Below, piece by piece: positions 15,640-24,004 of a stretch of 64,000 nt of DNA. Location: contig NZ_JADPJL010000012.1 of assembly GCF_023073415.1 (NCBI RefSeq), positions 756,501-820,500 on the forward strand. Direction: 5' to 3'. The notes under the pieces were generated by a model, which saw only the letters and a program-made list of their open reading frames with translations, was not told where the DNA came from and ran no database searches. The stretch's first letter is position 1. Each line of letters starts with the position of its first letter. The DNA is from Bradyrhizobium sp. 190 (lineage in GTDB: Bacteria; Pseudomonadota; Alphaproteobacteria; Rhizobiales; Xanthobacteraceae). The position numbers were made by a program, and so were the translations under genes.

Positions 15640-16827
15640 ATGACGGTGCTGACGACCAATGCGGGACGACTGGATGCGCGGCCAACGAGCCGCGCGGCCG
15701 GATTCCGCGTCGAACTCGTGCACGACTGGAAACAGGCCGTCGCGCGCTGGCATGACATCAGCCCGTCGACACCGTTCCAGCATCCGCAGTGGTATGACGC
15801 GTGGTACGGCGCTTTCGCTGGTGCCGAGGGCGTGGCGCCTTTAATCGCTGTTGTCACAGATGCATCGACCCACGAGCCGGCGATGCTGCTGCCGCTGATC
15901 CGCCGCCGACAAAACAAGATCACAACGATCGAATTCGCCGATCTCAATCTGACCGACTACAACGCACCGATCTTGGGCAGCGCCGCGCCGCGTGATGCCA
16001 AAGCGATGCGCGCGCTGTGGCGCAGCCTGCTGTCGGCGCTGCGCCGCATGCCTGAGGCGGCCGATCTCATCCGCCTTCGCAAGGTGCCAATCGATCTCGA
16101 TGGCAGGCCCAACCCGCTCGCTTTGCTCGACACCGGCGGTCCGTGCTTGCTCAACGGCAATCTCGTCACCACCGGCGAGGATTACGACGCCTGGCGCTAC
16201 ACACTGCAAAAAGTCGTGCGCACGGAGCTGCAACGGAGCTGGCGCGTCTTCACGCGCGATCCCGCCGCATCCTTTGCGATCGTCACCGATATTAGTGAAG
16301 CGTTGCGGATTCTCGCGACCACCGAGGTTCAGCAAGCCGCGCGGATGCAGAGCCTCGGGCGGAACTACGTCCTCAATGACGAGACCTGCGCGGCATTCTA
16401 CCGCAACCTGGTGCGCAATGGCGTCGGCAATGGCTATGCGCTGGTCTCGGCGCTCACGGTCGGCGATGAGATCGTGGCGACGCTGCTCGGCATCAGGACC
16501 GGCTCGCGCTTCGTGATGGTTCGCATCAGCAATGCCGGCGAGAAATGGTCGAACTGTTCGCCGGGCCGGCTGATCATCGAGCGCACCATGGCAGCCCTGC
16601 ACAGGGACGGCGTGCGCGAGTTCGACTTCAGCGTCGGCAATTACGCCTACAAGCGCCGCTTCGGCGTGACGCGGCTGCCGCTGATCGACATCAGTGCCGC
16701 CTTGAGCTGGCGCGGATGGCCCTTTGCCTTACGCGACCGCGCGGTGGGTATGGTACGAAACCGTCCGCAGCTCGATGCAAGGCTGCGACGCGTGTTCGGT
16801 AAGCCGTTGTCACACGAAGAGAATTGA
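15640..16827 (+). CDS. CelD/BcsL-type GNAT acyltransferase
   Basis: 395 residues. The N-terminal half contains FQHPQWYDAWYGAFAG and the C-terminal half the GNAT_6 segment around NCSPGRLIIERTMAALHRDGVREFDFSVGNYAYKRRFG, the hallmark of CelD/BcsL and related acyltransferases found in cellulose and exopolysaccharide loci. These enzymes are thought to transfer acyl groups from acyl-CoA to sugars or peptides in the cytoplasm. The 13-bp gap from the JmjC-like gene indicates co-transcription. It could acylate the repeat unit made by the cluster. Family clear, substrate unknown. Confidence 0.82.
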   Translation: MTVLTTNAGRLDARPTSRAAGFRVELVHDWKQAVARWHDISPSTPFQHPQWYDAWYGAFAGAEGVAPLIAVVTDASTHEPAMLLPLIRRRQNKITTIEFADLNLTDYNAPILGSAAPRDAKAMRALWRSLLSALRRMPEAADLIRLRKVPIDLDGRPNPLALLDTGGPCLLNGNLVTTGEDYDAWRYTLQKVVRTELQRSWRVFTRDPAASFAIVTDISEALRILATTEVQQAARMQSLGRNYVLNDETCAAFYRNLVRNGVGNGYALVSALTVGDEIVATLLGIRTGSRFVMVRISNAGEKWSNCSPGRLIIERTMAALHRDGVREFDFSVGNYAYKRRFGVTRLPLIDISAALSWRGWPFALRDRAVGMVRNRPQLDARLRRVFGKPLSHEEN

Positions 16828-17005
16828 GCGTCGTGGCTGGAGTTCCACGGCGGTGCAAATCTGTCACACATGCTGGGATAGTGGGGACGTTCTCGCTGTG
16901 TTCGCGAGAGTTCATGATCGCCTGCGGGCCTGAGGCGTATGCTGCGCCTCGGGTCAGGGCCTAGTGGTGAATGCTTTCTTGAATGTCTTCTTGGGGAGAG
17001 CCGAC

Positions 17006-17197
17006 ATGCCAGCCTACATCCATCATCACGACGATATCGAGCCGGGCTTCGTCATCTGTCCGAGTTGTGTAGGGCTCGAAATGTATGTGCGCGACGTCGA
17101 GCCGCATTGGAGCATGGCGAAGATCGACTTCACCTATGAATGCGCCGACTGTGGCGCCGAAGTTCGCCAGACCATCGTGAAGCCGCTGCGGCATTAG
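17006..17197 (+). CDS. Small zinc-ribbon-like protein
   Basis: 63 residues from the ATG at 17006, preceded by TTGGGGAGAG at good distance; a longer frame to 16964 lacks such a site. Two CxxC pairs, CPSC and CADC, about 32 residues apart can bind one zinc ion in a ribbon fold. Between them is an amphipathic segment with HWSMAKIDFTYEC. Small double-CxxC proteins may bind nucleic acid or a protein partner; no named family is recognised. The G-T-rich upstream region has a 9-bp hairpin (16929-16953). Confidence 0.7.
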   Translation: MPAYIHHHDDIEPGFVICPSCVGLEMYVRDVEPHWSMAKIDFTYECADCGAEVRQTIVKPLRH

Positions 17198-17209
17198 CTT
17201 GGGGAAGCC

Positions 17210-17298
17210 GTAGGGGGGCAAGGGCGCATCGCGCCGTGCCCACCTTCCCATCGCAAAATAGACGGGGATGGTGGGCACGCGCGTTGCGCCCACCCTAC
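17210..17298. repeat. Palindromic intergenic repeat (GTAGGG...CCCTAC type), copy 1
   Basis: Ends are inverted (GTAGGGGGGCAAGGGCGCA against TGCGCCCACCCTAC) and inner arms CGTGCCCACC and GGTGGGCACG pair as well. A second copy lies at 60701-60794. It fills the gap between the zinc-ribbon gene and the convergent DUF5996 gene and could form a long hairpin in either transcript. Confidence 0.8.
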
Positions 17299-17307
17299 GC
17301 AGCAGCC

Positions 17308-18255
17308 CTAAACCTGCCGCACCACACCTGGCTTGCCAGGATCACACTCCAGCGCGTCGCGATCCCAATTTGCTGATACTGCCGCGGCCTCATAGGTGCT
17401 TTGCAGGAAATCGAGCAGCGCCTTGTCGGGATTATCAGCCGTGCGCACTGCATCGTAGGGCAGGATGAATTCGCCCAGCGCTTCACTGAAGAAGGCCGTA
17501 TCGGGGCGCACCTTCGCTGCGCGGAAACCCGATGGCTCGGGATAGGCATAGGAATAGAACGCAGGATAATCGATCGCGCCGCCGCCCGGCCAGAAACCGG
17601 CGCTGCTGACCTCATGTGAATAGGCTTCATGTGCGACTGCGTCGGGCAAATGCGGCACGCCGCCGGGATGACGCGGCGCGCGACGGCCGGAGAAGCGCGT
17701 CACCGCGAGATCGAAGCTGCCCCAGAAGAAATGTACCGGGCTCGCCTTGCCGAGGAATCCGGTGCGGAATTGCTTGAAGACGCGGTCGCAATCCACGAGA
17801 ATTTGCAGGAAGCGCCTGACGGCGTCGGCATCGTAGGAAGCGTGCGTGGTGTCTTCCGAGAATTTTATCGGATCGGGCAGTTCGTTCGGTATCTCGTCGA
17901 TGGCAACGGCAATGCCGAGTTCGCTAAGAGCGGCAAGCGTGGCGGTGTAGAAGCTGGCGACGGAATGACCCGGCAGCGCAAAGTGCCGCTGCGTGCCGTC
18001 ACTGGTCGAGATGCGCAAACGATGATCGATGAGATCGAAATCGATCTGGAACGTTCGCCCGCCGTTGGGCACCGGCGACGTCGTCAATCCGCGCGGTGTG
18101 ACATACAGCGCCACGTGCCAGGAATGATTGAGCCAGGGCGATTTGGTCAGCCGGATCTTGCCGACGATCTGGGTCCAGAGCTGCAGCGACGCACAGGTGT
18201 CACGCCACGCCGCGGTCGGCAATTCCGGCCACGGACCTTGCGAGTTGTTGCTCAT
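17308..18255 (-). CDS. DUF5996 family protein
   Basis: 315 residues from the ATG at 18255 (MSNNSQGPWPELPTAAW); the frame is open 18 codons further. The opening WPELPxAAWxDTxxxLQLWTQIVGKIRL and the segments SPVHFFWGSFDLAVTRFSGRRAP and SAGFWPGGG are characteristic of DUF5996, a conserved cytoplasmic family of unknown function. No enzyme motif is recognised. It converges with the small zinc-ribbon gene. The call rests on recalled family features. Confidence 0.75.
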   Translation of the reverse strand: MSNNSQGPWPELPTAAWRDTCASLQLWTQIVGKIRLTKSPWLNHSWHVALYVTPRGLTTSPVPNGGRTFQIDFDLIDHRLRISTSDGTQRHFALPGHSVASFYTATLAALSELGIAVAIDEIPNELPDPIKFSEDTTHASYDADAVRRFLQILVDCDRVFKQFRTGFLGKASPVHFFWGSFDLAVTRFSGRRAPRHPGGVPHLPDAVAHEAYSHEVSSAGFWPGGGAIDYPAFYSYAYPEPSGFRAAKVRPDTAFFSEALGEFILPYDAVRTADNPDKALLDFLQSTYEAAAVSANWDRDALECDPGKPGVVRQV

Positions 18256-18496
18256 GCCAGAACCCTGTGCGTGCTTGCCGGGAAGGCGGAAGGCGTAGCA
18301 CGAATTCACGCGGCCTTTAAAAACCGCGGCTCACGATTTCGTGCATTCCCGGCAACGCCGTTGCCCGCGCGAGGCGCGGTAAAGGCTCCTGCACCACCAG
18401 CGCCGCGCCATTGCCTGCAGCGGCCGGCGTGCCAGTTGAGCGATAAAGAGAATCTCAACCATCACTGAATTCATCGTCTCCTACGGATACAGATAT

Positions 18497-18524
18497 GGCG
18501 GCATTCCCGAACGAGAATGCCGCC
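18497..18524 (-). terminator. Hairpin downstream of wrbA
   Basis: Perfect 10-bp stem GGCGGCATTC/GAATGCCGCC with an 8-base loop, beginning 10 bases past the wrbA stop. It lacks a strong U-tract on the minus strand, so termination may be weak or the hairpin may protect the mRNA end. Confidence 0.45.
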
Positions 18525-18533
18525 AATATCGCA

Positions 18534-19133
18534 TCAGCCATGCAGTTTGCTGGCGGTCTCCGCGATCACGCGTCCTTGATAGCGCGCGCCGGCGAGTTCG
18601 TTCTCGCTCGGTTGGCGGCTGCCGTCGCCGCCGGTGATCGTGGTGGCGCCATAGGGCGCGCCGCCGGTAACTTCGTCGAGCTTCATCTGGCCGGCGAAGC
18701 CGTAGTTCAGGCCGACGATGGTCATGCCGAAGTGCAGCAGGTTGGTGATGATCGAGAACAGCGTGGTTTCCTGCCCGCCGTGCTGGGTCGCGGTTGAGGT
18801 AAAGGCACCGCCGACCTTGCCGTGCAGCGCGCCCTTGGCCCAGAGGCCGCCGGCCTGGTCGAGGAAGTTCGCCATCTGCGACGCCATCCGGCCAAAGCGC
18901 GTGCCGGTGCCGACGACGATGGCGTCGTAGTTCGCAAGATCCTCGATCGTGGCGATGGGGGCCGCCTGATCGAGCTTGTAATACGAAGCTTTGGCGACTT
19001 CTTCGGGCACCAGTTCCGGCACGCGCTTGATGTCGACGGTGGCGCCGGCTTTGCGTGCACCTTCTGCAACGGCATTCGCCATCGCCTCGATGTGACCGTA
19101 GGCGGAATAATAGAGCACGAGAACTTTGGCCAT
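18534..19133 (-). CDS. wrbA: NAD(P)H:quinone oxidoreductase, WrbA type
   Basis: 199 residues, the full WrbA length. The flavodoxin-like fold shows the FMN phosphate loop ([12 protein letters not shown]), [19 protein letters not shown] and the [15 protein letters not shown] block diagnostic for WrbA. The enzyme reduces quinones by two electrons, avoiding semiquinone radicals. It is downstream of the pirin gene on the same strand with a repeat in the 159-bp gap. WrbA with pirin next to a divergent LysR regulator suggests a quinone or electrophile response unit. Confidence 0.95.
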   Translation of the reverse strand: MAKVLVLYYSAYGHIEAMANAVAEGARKAGATVDIKRVPELVPEEVAKASYYKLDQAAPIATIEDLANYDAIVVGTGTRFGRMASQMANFLDQAGGLWAKGALHGKVGGAFTSTATQHGGQETTLFSIITNLLHFGMTIVGLNYGFAGQMKLDEVTGGAPYGATTITGGDGSRQPSENELAGARYQGRVIAETASKLHG

Positions 19134-19186
19134 GATGGCTTTCCTTTTAGGTTGGGTTGATGTGAAGTGTTCGAGAAAAAATCAGT

Positions 19187-19268
19187 CGTCATGCCCGGGC
19201 TTGGCCCGGGCATCCACGTCTTCCTTCGCGTCAAGTCGTGGATGGCCGGGACAAGCCCGGCCATGACG
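19187..19268. repeat. Palindromic repeat (CGTCATGCCCGGG...CCCGGCCATGACG type), copy 1
   Basis: Inverted ends CGTCATG/CATGACG with nested inverted arms (CCCGGGC-TTGG-CCCGGGCATCCACG and CGTGGATGGCCGGG). It lies between pirin and wrbA. A second copy is inside the groES-groEL gap (49284-49369). Confidence 0.85.
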
Positions 19269-19292
19269 GCGGTTGGTTACGATCGATAGCCC

Positions 19293-19991
19293 TTACGCCG
19301 CGTCGACCAGCACCAGTTCGGAATCTTCCAGCGCGGTAATCGTCAGCTTCGCCTCGTTGCGGATCGCAGCACCATCGCGGGCGTTGATGCGCACACCGTT
19401 GACTTCGATGCTGCCGGCCGCCGGCACCAGATAGAGATGACGCGCCTTGTGCGGTTCGTACTCCGCGCTCTCGCCCGCCTTCAGCGTGGTGGCGAGCACC
19501 CGCGCATCGGCCCGGATCGGCAGCGCATCCCTGTCGCCGTCAATGCCGCTGGCGATGGTGACGAGCTTGCCGGAGCGATCCGACTTCGGAAACGGTTTCG
19601 CGCCCCAGGTCGGCTGGCCGCCCGTCGTCGTCGGTTCGATCCAGATCTGGAAGATCTTGGTCTTCGAAGGTTCCAGATTGTACTCGGAGTGACGAATGCC
19701 GCTTCCGGCGCTCATCACCTGCACGTCGCCGGCTTCAGTCCGGCCCTTGTTGCCGAGCGAGTCCTGGTGCGTGATCGCGCCTTCGCGGACATAGGTGATG
19801 ATTTCCATATTGGCGTGCGGATGGGCGGGAAAGCCTGAGTTCGGCGCGATCTCGTCATCGTTCCACACCCGCAAGGAGCCATGTCCCATATTGTCGGGAT
19901 CATAGTGGCTGCCGAACGAGAAGTGGTGCTTCGCTTTCAGCCAGCCGTGATCGGCGCTGCCGAGTTTTGCAAAAGGTCTGAGTTCGATCAT
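19293..19991 (-). CDS. Pirin family protein
   Basis: 232 residues, typical for bacterial pirins (bicupin fold). The N-terminal cupin shows HFSFGSHYDPDNMGHGSLRVWNDD and the metal ligands in HPHANMEIITYVREG; GSGIRHSEYN follows. Many pirins bind iron or oxidise flavonoids such as quercetin; others act as redox sensors. It is divergent from a LysR gene across 116 bp and upstream of wrbA, so likely induced with it by the regulator. Activity is not proven by sequence. Confidence 0.92.
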   Translation of the reverse strand: MIELRPFAKLGSADHGWLKAKHHFSFGSHYDPDNMGHGSLRVWNDDEIAPNSGFPAHPHANMEIITYVREGAITHQDSLGNKGRTEAGDVQVMSAGSGIRHSEYNLEPSKTKIFQIWIEPTTTGGQPTWGAKPFPKSDRSGKLVTIASGIDGDRDALPIRADARVLATTLKAGESAEYEPHKARHLYLVPAAGSIEVNGVRINARDGAAIRNEAKLTITALEDSELVLVDAA

Positions 19992-20054
19992 GGGATTTCT
20001 CCATTGCTTGCATTCCGATGGCCATTGGATATGCCGTGCGGCGTGGTATATAAA

Positions 20055-20082
20055 TAGAAACTATTGAAACTCATTGTTTCCA
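20055..20082. promoter_or_regulatory. Candidate LysR operator in the pirin/LysR divergent region
   Basis: GAAAC (20057-20061) and GTTTC (20076-20080) form an inverted pair, with an additional direct GAAACT at 20066. It sits in an A/T-rich stretch next to TATATAAATAG, roughly 30-50 bases upstream of the LysR start and 65-90 bases from the pirin start. The position fits a shared operator; no binding evidence exists. Confidence 0.4.
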
Positions 20083-20107
20083 AAAATGAGCCATAGAGGC
20101 GATTCGT

Positions 20108-21019
20108 ATGCCGAAGCTCCCGGATTTCGAGGCGTTCGCGATTTTCGCAAAAGTCGTGGAGTTACGGTCGTTTGCAGCGGCCGCGGCCGAGCTGGCGCTG
20201 TCCAAGGCGACGGTGTCCAAGGCGGTGAGCCGGCTGGAGCAGCGGCTCGGCGCGCGGCTGTTCAACCGCACCTCGCGGCGGCTGGCGCTGACCGATGCCG
20301 GGCAGAAGCTCGCCGAGCGCGCCGCGCGGCTCCTGGCCGATGGCGAGGACGCCGAGAACGAAGCGTTGTCGCAATCGATGGCACCGCGCGGGTTGGTGCG
20401 GCTCGCGGTGCCCATGACATTCGGCGTGAAGGCGGTGGCGCCGATCTTGCCGGAATTTCTCGCGGCGTACCCGGAAGTTTCGATCGACCTGCATCTGAGC
20501 GATGCGACGGTCGACTTGATCGGCGAGGGCTTCGATGCCGGCCTGCGCATCGCGCGGCTGCCGGACTCGTCGCTGATCGCGCGGCGACTATGCGCGATGC
20601 CGCGCTACACGGTGGCGGCGCCCGCCTATTTGAAGCGCCATGGCAGGCCGACGCATCCGATGCATCTCGCCCAACACAAATGCTTCGGTTACGCCTATCT
20701 CTCGACACCCGGCGTCTGGCACTACACCAACGCGGCCGGCGAGCAGGCCAGCGTCCGGCCCGCGGGCCAGCTCCGCGTCAACAATGGCGAGGCGCTGTTG
20801 CCGAGCGTCGTCGCAGGCCTCGGCATCGCCGATTTGCCGGACTTCATCGTCGGCGACGCCATCGCATCGGGCGAAGTCGAGGTGATCCTGAAAGGCTGGC
20901 ATCAGCCGGAAGGCGCAGTGCATCTGGTCACCCCGCCCGGCGGCCCGCGACCTGCGCGCGTGGAAGTGCTGGCGGAGTTTCTGATGAAGCAATTTGCGAA
21001 GGGGAAGAAGCGGAAGTAG
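20108..21019 (+). CDS. LysR family transcriptional regulator
   Basis: 303 residues. The N-terminal winged helix-turn-helix is typical: FEAFAIFAKVVELRSFAAAA, then LSKATVSKAVSRLEQRLGARLFNRTSRRLALTDAG. The rest is the periplasmic-binding-like effector domain (GLVRLAVPMTFGVKAVAPILPEFLAAYP). This subgroup usually controls a divergent neighbour in response to a small aromatic or electrophilic molecule. The neighbour is pirin-wrbA. GAGGCG precedes the ATG at suitable distance. A Lys-rich tail (KKRK) ends the protein. Confidence 0.95.
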   Translation: MPKLPDFEAFAIFAKVVELRSFAAAAAELALSKATVSKAVSRLEQRLGARLFNRTSRRLALTDAGQKLAERAARLLADGEDAENEALSQSMAPRGLVRLAVPMTFGVKAVAPILPEFLAAYPEVSIDLHLSDATVDLIGEGFDAGLRIARLPDSSLIARRLCAMPRYTVAAPAYLKRHGRPTHPMHLAQHKCFGYAYLSTPGVWHYTNAAGEQASVRPAGQLRVNNGEALLPSVVAGLGIADLPDFIVGDAIASGEVEVILKGWHQPEGAVHLVTPPGGPRPARVEVLAEFLMKQFAKGKKRK

Positions 21020-21037
21020 CGGCGACGGGCGTTTGCT

Positions 21038-21197
21038 TTCACCCTCCCCTGGAGGGGGAGGGTCGGCTCACATGGAGCGCAGCGAAATGTGAGACGGGGT
21101 GGGGTGATCTCTCAACGCGGGCACTGTTGGATGTGGAACGACCGTCACCCCACCCCGCCGCTACGCGGCGACCCTCCCCCTCCAGGGGAGGGTGAAG
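21038..21197. repeat. 160-bp inverted-end repeat (CACCCTCCCCTGGAGGGGGAGGG type), copy 1
   Basis: Ends are near-perfect inverted repeats (TTCACCCTCCCCTGGAGGGG against CCCCTCCAGGGGAGGGTGAA). The interior holds CCACCCCG/CGGGGTGG arms. A related copy in the opposite orientation lies at 30425-30607. No coding capacity of note. Confidence 0.85.
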
Positions 21198-21279
21198 AGT
21201 CCGGCCTATCGCAACGTCCCCAACTTCAGGCTAGGCTGCCTCCAACAACCAAAACAAAATCACCGGGGAGAAACTGCCA

Positions 21280-22269
21280 ATGAACCGCCGCGAACTTCTG
21301 AAGGCCGCCGCCGCACTGCCGCTGGCGCACACCGCATTCTCCAACGCCGTCTTTGCCCAAACCCCATACCCCTCCCGCAACGTCACCATGATCGTGCCGT
21401 TTCCGCCCGGCGGCCAGGCCGATCTCGCGGCGCGGCCGATCGCGCAGGCGCTGGAGCGGATCCTCGGCAAGCCCGTGATCGTCGACAATCGCGCCGGCGG
21501 TGGTGGCGGGTCGGTCGGCAATGCGGCTGCGGCGCGCGCCGAGGCTGATGGCCACACGCTGCTGATGACGCTGTCCTCGCTCGCTGTATTGCCCGAAGCC
21601 GACCGGCTGTTCGACCGCCCGGTGGCATATGAAGTCTCGCAGTTCGCGCCGATCGCGCGCGTGCTGGCCGATCCCACGCTATTGGCGGTGCCGGCGTCGG
21701 CACCGTGGAAGACGCTGCAGGAATTCGTCGACGATGCGAAAAAACGTCCCGGGCAGATTCCGTACGGCTCGTCCGGTCCCTACGGCACGCTGCATGTGGC
21801 GATGGAAATGTTTGCGGCGAGCGCCGGCATCAAATTGCTGCACGTGCCGTTCCGCGGCGCCGGTCCCGCGCTGGCCGCGCTGCTCGGCGGCACCATCCAG
21901 GCTGTTGCTTCGGCGCCGGGCACGCTGAAGCAGCAGGTCGATGACGGCAAGATGCGCGTGCTCGCCAATTGGGGCGCCGAGCGCATCAAGAGTTTCCCTG
22001 ATCTGCCGACCTTCAAGGAGCTCGGCTACAAGGATGTCGAGTTCTACATCTGGGCGGGATTGTTTGCGCAGCGCGCGTTGCCGGCGCCGATCATGACGCG
22101 GCTGCGCGAAGCGATGGCGGAAGCGGTGAAGGCGCCCGAGGTGGTCAGGACGTATGAGACCGCCGGCAGCCCGGTCGCCTATCTCGATGCGCCCGACTTC
22201 GCAAAATTCGTCGCGGAAGACAGTGCGCGGCTGGTCGCGGCGGTGAAGAAGATCGGCAAGGTGGAGTAG
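21280..22269 (+). CDS. Tripartite tricarboxylate transporter substrate-binding protein (Bug family)
   Basis: 329 residues. The N-terminus MNRRELLKAAAALPLAHTAF has a twin-arginine-like signal. The mature protein starts YPSRNVTMIVPFPPGGQADLAARP, the classic Bug opening, followed by IVDNRAGGGGGSVGNAAAARA and the PYGSSGPYGTLHVAMEMF ligand region. Bug proteins bind carboxylates or other small anions in the periplasm. No TctA/TctB membrane genes are adjacent, which is common for this family. Ligand unknown. Confidence 0.93.
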   Translation: MNRRELLKAAAALPLAHTAFSNAVFAQTPYPSRNVTMIVPFPPGGQADLAARPIAQALERILGKPVIVDNRAGGGGGSVGNAAAARAEADGHTLLMTLSSLAVLPEADRLFDRPVAYEVSQFAPIARVLADPTLLAVPASAPWKTLQEFVDDAKKRPGQIPYGSSGPYGTLHVAMEMFAASAGIKLLHVPFRGAGPALAALLGGTIQAVASAPGTLKQQVDDGKMRVLANWGAERIKSFPDLPTFKELGYKDVEFYIWAGLFAQRALPAPIMTRLREAMAEAVKAPEVVRTYETAGSPVAYLDAPDFAKFVAEDSARLVAAVKKIGKVE

Positions 22270-22393
22270 GGAACCCGCTTCACATTTTTTTGTTCGCACC
22301 AACGTCGCGTGGCCGCATTCATTCGTCAGGCTGAACGCCGCCGCCGCGCGGAGTTCCGCGCCAACTTGAAATCGAAAAGAAAGGACTTGATCC

Positions 22394-22774
22394 ATGCAAA
22401 CGCAGCGGATTGTCCTCAGCCTTGCCGTCGCGATCGCCGGCGTCAGCGCTGTCGGCCCCGCATCTGCGCAGGAATATCGCGGAACCTGGGAACAGCAGAT
22501 GGCTTGCACGCCCGACGTCTGGCGCCTCTGCGGCGACCAGATCCCCGATGTCAGCCGGATCGTGGCCTGCTTGCGGCAGAACACGCCGCAGCTCTCCAGC
22601 AATTGCCGTGCGGTATTCGAATCGAGCGCCGAGCAGCAACAGGCCTATCGCGGCCCGGGCCAACGTGGTCCTCAGCAGACCGCGCCACGCGGCCGGGCGC
22701 CGCAACAAATGCAGCCGCAGGCCGTGCAGCCGCGGCCGATGCAGCCTCCGCCCTATTATGAGGAAGACGATTAG
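22394..22774 (+). CDS. Small secreted Cys-rich-repeat protein with Pro/Gln-rich tail
   Basis: 126 residues. A signal peptide ends near GPASAQEYRG. The body has one repeat resembling the Golgi-glycoprotein-type Cys-rich repeat: ACTPDVWRLCGDQIPDVSRIVACLRQN followed by LSSNCRAVF, with four cysteines that may form two disulfides. The C-terminal third is low complexity (GPGQRGPQQTAPRGRAP, PQAVQPRPMQPPP) ending in EEDD. Periplasmic or surface location is likely. Function unknown. Its end overlaps the convergent YbaK gene by 4 bases. Confidence 0.75.
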   Translation: MQTQRIVLSLAVAIAGVSAVGPASAQEYRGTWEQQMACTPDVWRLCGDQIPDVSRIVACLRQNTPQLSSNCRAVFESSAEQQQAYRGPGQRGPQQTAPRGRAPQQMQPQAVQPRPMQPPPYYEEDD

Positions 22775-23256
22775 GCCACAGCTTCGCGCTCGGCCCTGAT
22801 CTCGCAGACGTCGACCCATTCGGCTCCGGTCAGTTCCGCCATGCGTGCGGGCGTAATCTTCACCGCGCTATGGGTAGAGCCTGCGGCCGGCACCACGATG
22901 TCGAACGCCTTCAGCGACACGTCGCAATAGACCGGCAGCGGCGTCTTCAATCCGAACGGACAGACGCCGCCGACTTCGTGCCCGGTGATCTCGGCGACTT
23001 CCTCGAGGCCGAGCATTTTCGGTTTCACTCCGAACAGCGCCTTCACCTTCTTGTTGTCCATCCGCGACGTGCCGGCGGCCACGATCAGCACCACGCGATC
23101 GCCGATGCGCAAGCTCAGCGTTTTTGCGATCCGCGCCGGCTCGACGCCATAGGCTTCGGCGGCCAACGCGACCGTGGCGGAGCTCATGCTGGATTCGATC
23201 ACGGAGATATCGGGCGCCTTTTCCGAGAAGAAGGCGCGGACGGACTCAAGACTCAT
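22771..23256 (-). CDS. YbaK/EbsC family aminoacyl-tRNA deacylase-like protein
   Basis: 161 residues from the ATG at 23256; a longer frame to 23331 overlaps the upstream gene and lacks family sequence. Features: KTLSLRIGDRVVLIVAAGTSRMDNKKVKALFG with the conserved K-x-N/D-K element, and GGVCPFGLKTPLPVYCDVSL. Members hydrolyse misacylated Cys- or Pro-tRNA in trans. The gene starts 2 bp after the stop of the HAD gene, so they are co-transcribed. Exact tRNA specificity is unknown. Confidence 0.85.
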   Translation of the reverse strand: MSLESVRAFFSEKAPDISVIESSMSSATVALAAEAYGVEPARIAKTLSLRIGDRVVLIVAAGTSRMDNKKVKALFGVKPKMLGLEEVAEITGHEVGGVCPFGLKTPLPVYCDVSLKAFDIVVPAAGSTHSAVKITPARMAELTGAEWVDVCEIRAEREAVA

Positions 23257-23257
23257 T

Positions 23258-24004
23258 TCAGGACCTTTGGGCAGACACCAGGGCGGGGAGCTCGGCGAGG
23301 CCATGGATGCGATGGTCGGGCGCAACGCCAAGCTTATCCATCTGGGTACGCAACGCCCAAAACATCGTCAATGGCGGCAGCGTCTCGCTTTCGAGGCAGG
23401 CCAGCGCCATCGCCTCCGGCGTCACCCGTTCGATCCAGGCGACGTTGAGCCCGAACGCCTTGGCGCCGCAGGCGTCCCATGGATTGGCCGAGATGAACAG
23501 CACCTCGGCCGGCGGCACGTGCAGCACTTCCTCGATCAGCATGTAGGCTTCGGGACTTGGCTTGAAGATCTTCTTGGCGTCCACGCTGATGACGGCATCG
23601 AGCACCCGGTCGAGCCCGCTGTTGCGCACCAGCGCATCCAGCATATCGGGGCTGCCGTTGGACAGAATCGCGAGCTTGCGGTCCTTCATCGCCGAAAGCG
23701 CCGCGCGCGCATCCGGATAGAGATCGAGGTGCAGATACTTGTCGACGATGCGCGCGAAGGTGTCGACGTCATATTCGAGCCCGAGGCTATCAAGCGTGTA
23801 GGCCAACGAGTCGCGCGTCACTTCGGAGAAATCCCGGTAGTTGCGCATCAGCGAGCGCAGCCAGGTATATTCGAGCTGCTTGATGCGCCAGACCTGGGTG
23901 ATGATTTCGCCATAGCCGGGAAACGCGTCCTCGGTGACATCGGCCACCGACTGGACGTCGTAGAGCGTTCCATAGGCGTCGAACACAACGACTTTGATGG
24001 TCAC
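23258..24004 (-). CDS. Haloacid dehalogenase, type II (HAD superfamily)
   Basis: 248 residues. HAD motif I VFDAYGTLYDV (nucleophile Asp8), motif II ILSNGSPDML, the conserved Lys in DAKKIFKPSPEAYML, and motif IV FISANPWDACGAKAFG match L-2-haloacid dehalogenases, which release halide from 2-halo acids with inversion. The cap helix FAIVxxY-type region is present. Its start overlaps the dienelactone hydrolase stop by 4 bases. The real substrate may be a natural 2-halo or phosphorylated acid. Confidence 0.88.
   Translation of the reverse strand: MTIKVVVFDAYGTLYDVQSVADVTEDAFPGYGEIITQVWRIKQLEYTWLRSLMRNYRDFSEVTRDSLAYTLDSLGLEYDVDTFARIVDKYLHLDLYPDARAALSAMKDRKLAILSNGSPDMLDALVRNSGLDRVLDAVISVDAKKIFKPSPEAYMLIEEVLHVPPAEVLFISANPWDACGAKAFGLNVAWIERVTPEAMALACLESETLPPLTMFWALRTQMDKLGVAPDHRIHGLAELPALVSAQRS

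Noticed and set aside
14595..15947. 450-codon minus-strand frame
   Set aside because: Antisense to the JmjC-like and CelD-like genes and crosses their boundary.
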